Below, one piece after another: positions 25,353-33,015 of a stretch of DNA of 35,554 nt (position 1 is the first letter of the stretch; the number at the start of each line of letters is the position of its first letter). Location of the stretch: positions 1-35,554 of the forward strand of contig JADHVS010000025.1 in assembly GCA_016783865.1 (NCBI GenBank). Direction: 5' to 3'. The notes beneath the pieces are model-generated. The model was not told where the DNA came from. It saw nothing but the letters and a program-made list of their open reading frames with translations, and made no database searches. The DNA comes from Bacteroidales bacterium. GTDB lineage: Bacteria > Bacteroidota > Bacteroidia > Bacteroidales > SM23-62. A program made the position numbers and the translations under genes.

Positions 25353-27602
25353 ATGATCATGAAGACAACAATTAACACTTTTCGATTAGTTAAGATCGCT
25401 TTAATCATTCTCATGATTTCGGGAATATCGATCATTAATAGCCTGGCCCAGTGCACCGAACTTATCTGGGCCGATGAATTCAACGGACCTGCTGTTGATT
25501 CACTAAAATGGTCCCTGCACGTAGATGATAAAGGGGGTGGTAACGCTGAGCTTCAATATTATACCGACCGGGAGGAAAATATAAAAATTGTGGATAGTGT
25601 GCTGGTAATAACAGCCCGCAAGGAGCAATATCTGACAAGGGAGTATACATCTGCAAAATTGGATTCAAAGAATAAGGGAGACTGGAAATTCGGCAGGTAC
25701 GAAGCCCGTATTAAACTCCCCGAAGGACAGGGCATGTGGCCGGCATTCTGGATGATGCCTGCAGAAAGTAAATATGGTCCCTGGCCCAACAGCGGTGAAA
25801 TAGATATCATGGAAATGGTGGGACATGAACCATCGACGGTGTTGGGTACTTTACATCATGGGCCTCCACAGCAATATACCAACGGGAGTTATAATCTACC
25901 CACCGGGAAGTTTTCTGACGATTTTCATGTATTTGCCCTCGAATGGGGACCGGATTCAATCATTTGGGAAGTGGATGATTCGGTTTATTCTATGAAAAAC
26001 GCCGATAGTGTGGCTAACTGGAATGTATTCCAGGAGCGTTTTTACCTGATATTAAACCTGGCAGTTGGAGGAAACTGGCCGGGTTCGCCTGATGAAACAA
26101 CAGTTTTCCCGCAAACCATGGAGGTGGACTATGTGCGGGTATATGGGGATCCTGCTGCCCAGAGGATCAATCCAATTGGGAAGGAATTACCTAATGCAAG
26201 TGGATTTGAATATTCCTATTCAGATATTCCGGGGGCCACATTTAACTGGACTGTTCCGGATGATGCCAGTATCATTGAAGGACAGGGAACCCATTCGATA
26301 AAAGTTGATCTGGGTTGCATTGAAGATACCGTATCGCTTGAAGTAATTGGTACCTGTGGGACCTATATGATCAAGCACCCGGTCGAATTTTCTTCTCCTT
26401 TCATTGCAGGTGATACATTGGTTTATGTACAATCGGATTCGCTGCTGTTCACTGTTGCGGATCTTATTAATACGACTTATGAGTGGACAATCCCGGATGA
26501 TGTAACCATCCTTTCCGGACTTGGCAATGACTCATTGTATGTGAATTGGGGATGCTCGGAGGACCAGGTGTCGGTTACCATTGTAAATGACTGTTTCAGC
26601 CTGGATACTTCTCTTATGGTACAGATTGAGACACCCGTGTTGACAGGCGCTGAATCAGTACTCGAAAATGCCACAGGAAAGAATTACTTCCTGACTGAAT
26701 TGCCCGGTGAGAATACCTATACCTGGCAGGTGCCTGAGGATGCAGTCATCTCCTCGGGGCAAAGCACAAACTCCATAACCGTTGATTTTGGCCTGGTCGA
26801 AGGCAATGTAACAGTGGAAGTCACAAATACCTGTGGAACAAATAGTTATGGCTTGCCCGTATCCATTGGCAATACCATTGTTTATTGCACTTTCGAAGGA
26901 AGTAACCTGGAGTTTCTGCCCTTTGCCAGCACAGATTTTGAAAAGATTTCCAATCCTTTTAAAAGTATTATCAATCCTAGTGAGTATGTGGGAAAAACCT
27001 TTAAAAGCACCACCACATGGGCCGGAATATATGCCGATTTGGGCGACTGGATCGATTTTTCTAAAAACAACACATTTAAATTGAAAGTCTACGGTCCTAA
27101 AACAGGACAGGTCCTGTTTAAGATTGAGGAAGCAGAGAATCAACCAGTTTTCATGGAAATCCCCGCTGAACTTACAAAAGTGGAGGAATGGGAGGAACTG
27201 TCTTTCGACTTTACCGATGCTGAATCAGGCACATACAACCGCATTACACTTTTCTTTGATTTTGGTTCCAGTGATACCAATCATTATTATTTTGATGATA
27301 TTAAACTGGTCTATACGGAGCCTGTATCAAATAACTCAGTCGGTGAGAGTCCTTTCAGTGTTTCAATTTTTCCAAATCCTGCAAAAGAAAAACTATATGT
27401 AAATTTTCACGGAGTATTAAATGGAGCTGTTACATTTGAGCTGTATAACGGATCAGGAATCCTGGTTAAGTCAGTAGATGCGGTCATCCGGGGTGGTAAT
27501 CAAACCTGTACCCTGGAGACAGGAGATCTGCCGGGCGGCGTATATTTTATCAAGGTCCACAATCGAGACGGATACCAGGTAGAAAAGTTCCTTATCCATT
27601 AA
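25353..27602 (+). CDS. T9SS-secreted GH16 beta-glucanase with three PKD-like modules and a CBM-like domain
   Basis: The 749-aa product (or 747 from the ATG at 25359) has a signal peptide (to about residue 32, INSLAQ), then GH16 (about 33-264) with GEIDIMEMVG: Glu149, Asp151, Glu154. Shared blocks with the GH16 at 16789 (ELQYYTDR, LNLAVGGNWPGSPD, VDYVRVYG) show they are paralogues. Three PKD-like modules follow (about 265-348, 349-430, 431-510), then a galactose-binding-like CBM domain (about 511-657, from YCTFEGSNLEF to HYYFDDIKLVY) of the kind often attached to Bacteroidota laminarinases, and a T9SS domain (about 665-749, VSIFPNPAKEKLYV). It is extracellular and should act as endo-beta-1,3-glucanase. 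It lies 35 bp after the phosphorylase gene and 38 bp before the CotH-like gene, in one operon. Confidence 0.9.
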   Translation: MIMKTTINTFRLVKIALIILMISGISIINSLAQCTELIWADEFNGPAVDSLKWSLHVDDKGGGNAELQYYTDREENIKIVDSVLVITARKEQYLTREYTSAKLDSKNKGDWKFGRYEARIKLPEGQGMWPAFWMMPAESKYGPWPNSGEIDIMEMVGHEPSTVLGTLHHGPPQQYTNGSYNLPTGKFSDDFHVFALEWGPDSIIWEVDDSVYSMKNADSVANWNVFQERFYLILNLAVGGNWPGSPDETTVFPQTMEVDYVRVYGDPAAQRINPIGKELPNASGFEYSYSDIPGATFNWTVPDDASIIEGQGTHSIKVDLGCIEDTVSLEVIGTCGTYMIKHPVEFSSPFIAGDTLVYVQSDSLLFTVADLINTTYEWTIPDDVTILSGLGNDSLYVNWGCSEDQVSVTIVNDCFSLDTSLMVQIETPVLTGAESVLENATGKNYFLTELPGENTYTWQVPEDAVISSGQSTNSITVDFGLVEGNVTVEVTNTCGTNSYGLPVSIGNTIVYCTFEGSNLEFLPFASTDFEKISNPFKSIINPSEYVGKTFKSTTTWAGIYADLGDWIDFSKNNTFKLKVYGPKTGQVLFKIEEAENQPVFMEIPAELTKVEEWEELSFDFTDAESGTYNRITLFFDFGSSDTNHYYFDDIKLVYTEPVSNNSVGESPFSVSIFPNPAKEKLYVNFHGVLNGAVTFELYNGSGILVKSVDAVIRGGNQTCTLETGDLPGGVYFIKVHNRDGYQVEKFLIH

Positions 27603-27640
27603 TTTCAGTATCGACGATGGCTATTGTGCTATAACATTTA

Positions 27641-29878
27641 ATGATGAAATTTTCAACCGGGACCATATTGTTAGCGGTTTTATTATTTTCTACAGGACTG
27701 TCAGCAGGCCAGGGGAATCCGGTAGATCATTGGGAAACAATTGTTTATGCTGATGACACCTTTAAATATTTCGTCGGCACAGCAGAACCACCAGCTGACT
27801 GGAATGAATTGTCATTTGATGGCAGCAATTGGTTGTCAGGTCAGGGTGGAATTGGCTACGAAGATGGTGATGACAATACCATCCTTCCTGAGCCAACTAT
27901 TTCACTATTCCTGAGAAAAACATTTGAGATTTTTGATACCTCCATCATTGAACAGGCTATTCTGAATATTGATTATGATGATGCCTATGTCGCTTATTTA
28001 AATGGAGTTGAGATATCCCGGGCAAATATTGGGACAGCCGGAATACCTCCCCCTTATGATCATCCTGCAGATGCGTGGCGGGAGGCAGAGGTTTACCAGG
28101 GAGGCATCCCGGAACGAAATATAATTTACAATTCCTTTCTTAATGAAAACCTGGTTGAAGGAGAAAACCTGCTTGCGGTGCAGATCCATAATTCCGGGAT
28201 TGAATCTTCAGATCTCTCATCGCTTGTGTGGTTTTCTGTGGGTGTAAGCATGGCTGATCAGACATACGGAACGACACCTGAATGGTTCGTTGCACCATTC
28301 GAATTTGGTGTATCAGACCTGCCCCTTGTAATCATCAGTACATATGGGAATAGTATTCCAAATGAGCCAAAGATTGTTTCATTTATGGGGATTATCGATA
28401 ATGGTCCGGGTGAATTGAATCGCGTTACTGATTCTCTCAATGTATATTCTGGAAGGATCATGATTGAGCGGAGAGGCCAGTCATCCGATTACTTTTATCC
28501 AAAGAAATCATACACTATGGAAACCCAGGATTCCTTAGGTGAAAACCTGAATGTATCACTCCTGGGCATGCCCGAAGAAAACGACTGGATACTGCATGGC
28601 CCGTATGGTGATAAAAGCTTAATAAGGAACGCTTTGACATTTCATATGGCACAGCTTACAGGACAATATGCTCCAAGGTTCAGGTACTGTGACATGATTT
28701 TAAATGGTGAATACCAGGGGACCTATTTGTTTATGGAAAAAATCAAAAGAGATAATAACAGGTTGCCTTTGGCGACATTATTGCCATCAGACACAACCGG
28801 ATCAGAAGTTACCGGTGGGTATATCCTGAAGATCGACAAGCAGGATGATATTGGTCCCGGGGATGGATGGACCTCAATTCCCGATCCGAGTTTGCCGGGA
28901 ACAGGATTAACATTCCTGCAGTATTATTATCCCGAAACGGAAGATATTCATCCGCTGCAGCAGGAATACATACAGGGATATATGCGTGATTTTGAGAGCG
29001 CCCTTAACGGTTCTGATTTCACAGATCCGGTAAAGGGATATAAGAAATTCATCGATATGGAATCGTTTATAGATTATTTCCTGGTCTGTGAATTGAGCAA
29101 GGACGTAGATAATTTTCTATACAGTGTATACCTGTTTAAAAGCAAGGACACGGATGATGGGAAGTTGCATATGGGCCCCGTCTGGGATAATAATCTCTCC
29201 TATGGTAATGTAGATTATGCGGTAGATGGAGCAGAAAGTCCTGAGGGTTGGCTTTATACAACCACATGGAGGCAATACTGGTTCAGGCGGATGATGCAGG
29301 ATGGAGAATTCCGGAACCGGCTGAAATGCCGGTGGACAGAATTGCGACAATGGGATTTCGATATTGTCAACTTGCTGGACTTCGCGGATTCCATCGCCGG
29401 CCTGATCGATGTTTCCCAGACGAAGAATTTTCAGGTCTGGCCCATTCTTGATACATGGGTCTGGCCCAATAACTATATTGGCGGCACATACCTGAATGAA
29501 TACAATTTTGTCATTGATTTTATGATTGACAGGATTAACTGGATGGATGCTTACATGCCAGGTAACTGTATACAGACAGGTCTTGGCGGGAAAGAGGAAA
29601 CCATTGATCCGGGAGTGAGTGTATATCCAAATCCGTTTGCTGAGTCGCTTACATTGAATTATCATTTGGAGGATCCGGGACATGTAACCATTAGGATTTT
29701 GAATTTACTGGGACAGGAATTAGCTGGATTTCATCACCCGCAGATGGGAACAGGGTTCCATACCTGGAATTGGGATGGTTCAGATCGAATGGGGAAGAGG
29801 ATATCTCCGGGGATTTTCCTGTTGATTCTGGAAATAGATGGAGAACAGGTCTTTACTGAAAAAATTATCAAACAATAA
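27641..29878 (+). CDS. CotH-like kinase-fold protein with T9SS-type C terminus
   Basis: The 745-aa product (ATGATG start) has a signal peptide (to about residue 24), an N-terminal beta-sandwich that looks like a galactose-binding-type fold (about 30-205: FLRKTFEI, YVAYLNGVEISR, NLLAVQIHNSG), then a CotH-like domain (about 225-640). CotH marks are RGQSSDYFYPKKSYTMET, WILHGPYGDKSLIRNALTF, DMILNGEYQGTYLFMEKIKRD, GGYILKIDKQD, FIDYFLVCELSKDVDNFLYS and KLHMGPVWDNNLSYGN. The C terminus (about 660-745, VSVYPNPFAESLTL to FTEKIIKQ) is a T9SS sorting domain of FlgD-like type. Bacillus CotH is a spore-coat protein kinase; the role of secreted Bacteroidota relatives is unknown. It is the last intact gene of the enzyme operon, 38 bp after GH16, and may modify or bind proteins or glycan at the cell surface. 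Confidence 0.82.
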   Translation: MMKFSTGTILLAVLLFSTGLSAGQGNPVDHWETIVYADDTFKYFVGTAEPPADWNELSFDGSNWLSGQGGIGYEDGDDNTILPEPTISLFLRKTFEIFDTSIIEQAILNIDYDDAYVAYLNGVEISRANIGTAGIPPPYDHPADAWREAEVYQGGIPERNIIYNSFLNENLVEGENLLAVQIHNSGIESSDLSSLVWFSVGVSMADQTYGTTPEWFVAPFEFGVSDLPLVIISTYGNSIPNEPKIVSFMGIIDNGPGELNRVTDSLNVYSGRIMIERRGQSSDYFYPKKSYTMETQDSLGENLNVSLLGMPEENDWILHGPYGDKSLIRNALTFHMAQLTGQYAPRFRYCDMILNGEYQGTYLFMEKIKRDNNRLPLATLLPSDTTGSEVTGGYILKIDKQDDIGPGDGWTSIPDPSLPGTGLTFLQYYYPETEDIHPLQQEYIQGYMRDFESALNGSDFTDPVKGYKKFIDMESFIDYFLVCELSKDVDNFLYSVYLFKSKDTDDGKLHMGPVWDNNLSYGNVDYAVDGAESPEGWLYTTTWRQYWFRRMMQDGEFRNRLKCRWTELRQWDFDIVNLLDFADSIAGLIDVSQTKNFQVWPILDTWVWPNNYIGGTYLNEYNFVIDFMIDRINWMDAYMPGNCIQTGLGGKEETIDPGVSVYPNPFAESLTLNYHLEDPGHVTIRILNLLGQELAGFHHPQMGTGFHTWNWDGSDRMGKRISPGIFLLILEIDGEQVFTEKIIKQ

Positions 29879-29887
29879 TCATTAACT

Positions 29888-30013
29888 CAAGTTGCAGGTT
29901 ACGGGTTACAGGTTGCAGGTTATATTGTTAATTAAAAAATCAAATTCCATTTCATTGAAATTTAACAACTTGCAACATGCAACTTGTAACATGCAACCTG
30001 TAACATGCAACTT
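29888..30013. repeat. inverted repeat of GTTGCAGGTTAC-type units
   Basis: The left arm (29888-29922) contains short units GTTGCAGGTTAC and GTTACAGGTTGCAGG. The right arm (29963-30013) contains the complementary units AACTTGCAACATGCAACTTG and TAACATGCAACCTGTAAC. Together they can fold into a long imperfect stem with a 40-nt AT-rich loop, right after the CotH gene. Such low-complexity GTTAC/TTGCA repeats recur between genes in Bacteroidota. It may end the enzyme operon transcript; the right arm abuts the GH30 remnant. Confidence 0.75.
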
Positions 30014-30053
30014 ATTAAATATTTGAACCATTCCTCATTCAAAATTGATCAAA

Positions 30054-30499
30054 ATGGGAAATACAGTATTAAAGTTCTTCGTTTCGTTTTTATTCATTGC
30101 CGGGTTAATGCAATGCCAGGATCCGTCCATGAAGGATTCCCGGTCTGTACAGTCCCCGGAACAGGAGGCATATACCATACAGGAGATCATTTTGAAAATC
30201 TTAAACTGTTGCATGAGGCTTATCCGGATAAAAAGCTTCTGTTTACCGAAGGGTGTGTGTTCCCTTTTGATTATGCCAGACTGGATGAATGACATTGGGG
30301 AGAAAGGTATGGCGAGTCGCTGATCCGCGACCTGAACAATTCTTCATCGGGATAGGTAGACTGGAATATCCTGCTGGATGAGATCGGGGGGCCAAACCAT
30401 GTGGGCAATTACTGTTTTGATTTCAAGATCTGGCTTGACGGACAGGGAGTCCCGGTAAAACTGCCTGCCCATTCCATTTCAACCGTGATCCTGAATTAG
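30054..30499 (+). pseudogene. remnant of a GH30 glycosidase lipoprotein gene
   Basis: Three fragments remain. The first (30054 to about 30165) encodes a lipoprotein signal MGNTVLKFFVSFLFIAGLMQC with Cys21. After a frame change and loss of some 300 codons, the second reads GIYHTGDHFENLKLL, AYPDKKLLFTEGC (nucleophile-type Glu at 30248-30250) and, through a stop, HWGERYGESLIRDLNN, VDWNILLDEIGGPNHVGNYC. A TGA (30290-30292) and a TAG (30353-30355) both stand where the family has Trp (TGG). The last piece, FKIWLDGQGVPVKLPAHSIS to TVILN, is a GH30 C-terminal strand set joined after another deletion. GH30 members include glucosylceramidases and beta-1,6-glucanases; next to beta-1,3-glucan genes a branch-cutting beta-1,6-glucanase is the likely ancestor. 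It is non-functional. Confidence 0.85.
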
Positions 30500-30613
30500 A
30501 TGTTTTGTTCACTTTGCTTGCCGGGCAGGAACCTGTTTGCCGGTAAATACCGGTTCTGATGTAAGTACCATGGGTACAAAACCTTTATTAATCCATTAAC
30601 ACTTAAAAACTTA

Positions 30614-30645
30614 TTTGAAATTGACTGGAGGTTGGTTTATCTTTA
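30614..30645 (+). promoter_or_regulatory. Bacteroidota-type promoter of the FlgO/TolB-TPR gene
   Basis: TTTG (30614-30617), a 20-bp spacer, and TATCTTTA (30638-30645) match the -33 TTTG and -7 TAnnTTTG pattern with one mismatch. The start codon follows at 30675, giving an expected leader of about 22-25 nt. The gene is thus transcribed separately from the glucan locus. Confidence 0.55.
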
Positions 30646-30674
30646 TGTAGCAAAACAAGTCATACTCATTAAAC

Positions 30675-31358
30675 ATGTCGGATTCTCAGGGTAAACTCAC
30701 CCAATTCTGGAACGAACTGAAGCGCCGGAAAGTGGTCCGCGTGATCGCGGTATATGCAGCCGCGGCGTTTGTGATCCTGGAGCTGGTATCAATCATCGCG
30801 GAGCCATTGAAGCTGCCCGATTGGACACTGGCATTTATTATCGTGCTGCTTTGCGTTGGGTTTATCATCGCGGTAATTCTATCCTGGATATATGACATTA
30901 CACCCGAAGGCATTGAAAAAACCTCGCCTGTCCAGGAGATCAAAGAGGTAGTTCCCGAGAAGCCATCCAAACTATTTGTATGGAAGATTGCGACAGTAAT
31001 CAGCCTCATAGTTATCCTTGGCCTGGTCATTTGGAACATTGTAAAAAGTTCCGAAAGATCCAGGGATATTCAAACCCTTGAAAAATCCATCGCCGTGCTT
31101 CCCTTTGAGAACTGGAGCTATGCAGATGAATTTTCACACCTTGGCAATGCCATTTCCAATGAGATCATTACAGAATTGTACAAGATCAGGGAATTTCGTG
31201 TGCTTGGATATACTTCAACTTTACAATACAAGGAAAGCAATAAGACCATTTCTGTGATTGGCCAGGAACTTGGCGTTAATTATATCATAGAAGGCATCGT
31301 TGAACGACAGGAAAATAAGGTGAATATTCATGTACAGGTTGATCCGGGTAGAAAATGA
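30675..31358 (+). CDS. 5' part of a frameshifted membrane FlgO/TolB-like TPR protein
   Basis: This 227-aa piece has a cytoplasmic start (KLTQFWNELKRRKVVRV), two adjacent membrane helices (about 21-43 and 49-71), a short linker ending DITPEGIEKTSPVQE, a third helix (about 101-123) and then a FlgO/TolB N-terminal-like domain (about 138-222: KSIAVLPFENWSYADEFSHLG, EIITELYKIREFRVLGYTST, GQELGVNYIIEGIVERQ). The frame ends in PGRK-stop only because of one extra G in GG at 31337-31338. Without it the reading continues directly from NIHVQ into LIRVENEDHIWADEF of the next frame. Family members are often fused to cyclase domains or TPRs and are of unclear role; no cyclase or DNA-binding domain is present here. 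Confidence 0.75.
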   Translation: MSDSQGKLTQFWNELKRRKVVRVIAVYAAAAFVILELVSIIAEPLKLPDWTLAFIIVLLCVGFIIAVILSWIYDITPEGIEKTSPVQEIKEVVPEKPSKLFVWKIATVISLIVILGLVIWNIVKSSERSRDIQTLEKSIAVLPFENWSYADEFSHLGNAISNEIITELYKIREFRVLGYTSTLQYKESNKTISVIGQELGVNYIIEGIVERQENKVNIHVQVDPGRK

Positions 31359-32727
31359 AGACCATATATGGGCAGATGAATTTGATGGTGAATGGAAGGA
31401 TATTTATAAGATTCAGGATGATATTGCTTTTAAAGTTGCTGAGGAGTTAAAGGCAGTCTTGTCGGAAAATGAAATTAAAAGCATTGAACGACAACCTACC
31501 GAACACCTGGAGGCATATAATTTCTACCTGAGGGGAAATGACTTTTATTACCGCAGCTATGAAGAGCAGGATTGGAGTATAGCAATTAATATGTATCAGA
31601 AGGCTATCGAACTGGATTCTACCTTTGCATTAGCGTATACCATGTTAGCACGATCCCATCTCTCCCTTTACTGGTTCCATTTTGACAAGAGCGTCGAACG
31701 TTTAAATAAAAGTAAAAAGGCCATTGATGCAGCCTTTTCGATTGATCCCGATCTTGTCGATACATATGTTGCCTTGGGCGCTTATTATTACTGGGGATTC
31801 CTGGACTATTCAGAAGCATTGAAGCAATTTGAAACAGCCCTGGTAATATCCCAAAACAATATTGAAGGTATTTATTTAATGGCTTGTGTGCATCGTCGGA
31901 TGGGGAATTTACAAAAAGCAGAAGAGGGTTTACTATCCGCTTTTCATAAAGATCCTGGATCATCCAGAATAGCTTATAATATAGCTGAAACATATTATTT
32001 AATGGGTGAATATACCAAGGCTTTGAAATATATCGACATAGCGATTAATCTAAGCGCTGATTTTACCCGCACGTACAGGCATAAAATTGATCTTTATTTG
32101 AAATGGGAAGGAAATACAAAAAATGCCAGGAAAACATTAGAGGATGCATCCTTAATGATAAATCCTTCATCAGATCCGCTGTTTATTGAGGTTATGGTGG
32201 CACTGGATATATATGAAGGGAATTTTCAAGATGCTATTGATTTACTTAACACAACAAATTTTGAAGCCGTACAGCCTCAATTTTATTATTATCCCAAATC
32301 ATTGCTCATTGCTATGGTATATGACTTGCTGGAGGATACTGAAAAAGCACATCACTATTATGATTTGTCGCGGATTCAACTGGAAACCAAGGTCCTTGAT
32401 TACCCAGACGATTCAAGGTTTTACAGTGCATTGGGAATCTGTTATGCCGGATTAGGCATGAAGGATAAAGCCTTGCAATACGGAGAAAAAGCAGTTGAAT
32501 TATTACCTGTCACCAAAGAAGCATACAGGGGAGTTTACAGGGAGGGTGATCTGGCCCGAATTTACGTGATGGTCGGTGAATATGAATTAGCTCTGGAGAA
32601 GCTTGATTATCTGCTATCCATTCCGGACGTTTTATCGGCAAAACTGCTCCAGCTCGATCCGGTATGGAAACCCTTGTGGAATCAGCCTGGATTCAATCAA
32701 CTGATAGATAAATATTCTGAGAAATAG
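31330..32727 (+). CDS. 3' part of the same frameshifted protein: TPR-repeat region
   Basis: The frame overlaps the previous one by 29 bp. True homology begins at LIRVENEDHIWADEF, the continuation of the FlgO/TolB-like domain; the ATG at 31330 is probably not a real start. From about residue 60 the protein is alpha-helical with TPR units: AINMYQKAIELDSTFALAYT, ALKQFETALVISQNNIEGIY, KAEEGLLSAFHKDPGSSRIA, KALKYIDIAINLSADFTRTY, KALQYGEKAVELLPVTKEAY and a C-terminal PVWKPLWNQPGFNQLIDKY that is common in this family. Joined across the frameshift, the gene would encode 683 aa. The 3' frame is otherwise intact, so the frameshift is recent or a sequence error. A truncated paralogue starts 7 bp after its stop. 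Confidence 0.75.
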   Translation: MYRLIRVENEDHIWADEFDGEWKDIYKIQDDIAFKVAEELKAVLSENEIKSIERQPTEHLEAYNFYLRGNDFYYRSYEEQDWSIAINMYQKAIELDSTFALAYTMLARSHLSLYWFHFDKSVERLNKSKKAIDAAFSIDPDLVDTYVALGAYYYWGFLDYSEALKQFETALVISQNNIEGIYLMACVHRRMGNLQKAEEGLLSAFHKDPGSSRIAYNIAETYYLMGEYTKALKYIDIAINLSADFTRTYRHKIDLYLKWEGNTKNARKTLEDASLMINPSSDPLFIEVMVALDIYEGNFQDAIDLLNTTNFEAVQPQFYYYPKSLLIAMVYDLLEDTEKAHHYYDLSRIQLETKVLDYPDDSRFYSALGICYAGLGMKDKALQYGEKAVELLPVTKEAYRGVYREGDLARIYVMVGEYELALEKLDYLLSIPDVLSAKLLQLDPVWKPLWNQPGFNQLIDKYSEK

Positions 32728-32734
32728 ATAGGGC

Positions 32735-32950
32735 ATGACCCAAAACTCCAATAAACTCACCCAATTCTGGCAGGAGCTGAAGCGCCGCAAGGTCATCAAG
32801 GTGATGGCCATGTATGCAGCCACTGCCTTTATCATCATGGAGGCCGGTGACATTATGCTGCCACGATTGGGCTTGCCCGACTGGACGGTAACATTTATTA
32901 TCATCCTGTTAATCATCTGCTTCCCATTTGTTATCATTCTTCAATGTTAG
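32735..32950 (+). pseudogene. truncated tandem paralogue of the FlgO/TolB-TPR gene
   Basis: The 71-residue frame repeats the N terminus of the gene at 30675: KLTQFWQELKRRKVIKVMAMYAA against KLTQFWNELKRRKVVRVIAVYAA (aligned in halves), GLPDWTVTFIIILL against KLPDWTLAFIIVLL. It keeps the two helices but stops at VIILQC, where the intact copy continues ILSWIYDITPEG. Homology ends at about 32943; what follows is unrelated AT-rich sequence and then the Fic gene. It is most simply a copy cut by deletion or insertion; a functional 71-aa membrane peptide is possible but unlikely. Confidence 0.7.
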
Positions 32951-33015
32951 GGCTTTAAAAAATGTAGTGCTTGTTTAATTGTTTAAATTTGCATTACACT
33001 AATTGAAGTAAGAAA

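Noticed and set aside
26655..27143. 162-residue frame on the minus strand (and a similar 188-residue one at 29117-29683)
   Set aside because: Both are antisense to well-supported domains of the GH16 and CotH-like genes and show no signal or family pattern.
30005..30292. 95-residue frame as a normal gene
   Set aside because: Its first half is out-of-frame sequence over the signal peptide of the GH30 remnant; only the second half is homologous, and it ends at a nonsense codon inside a conserved block.
30290..30355. Recoding of TGA and TAG as sense codons in the GH30 remnant
   Set aside because: Large deletions and a frame change in the same gene show decay, and all other genes end normally at TAA, TAG or TGA.
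30675..32727. Adenylate cyclase or DNA-binding regulator
   Set aside because: Relatives with this membrane and FlgO/TolB-like part can carry such domains, but no cyclase or helix-turn-helix pattern is present here.
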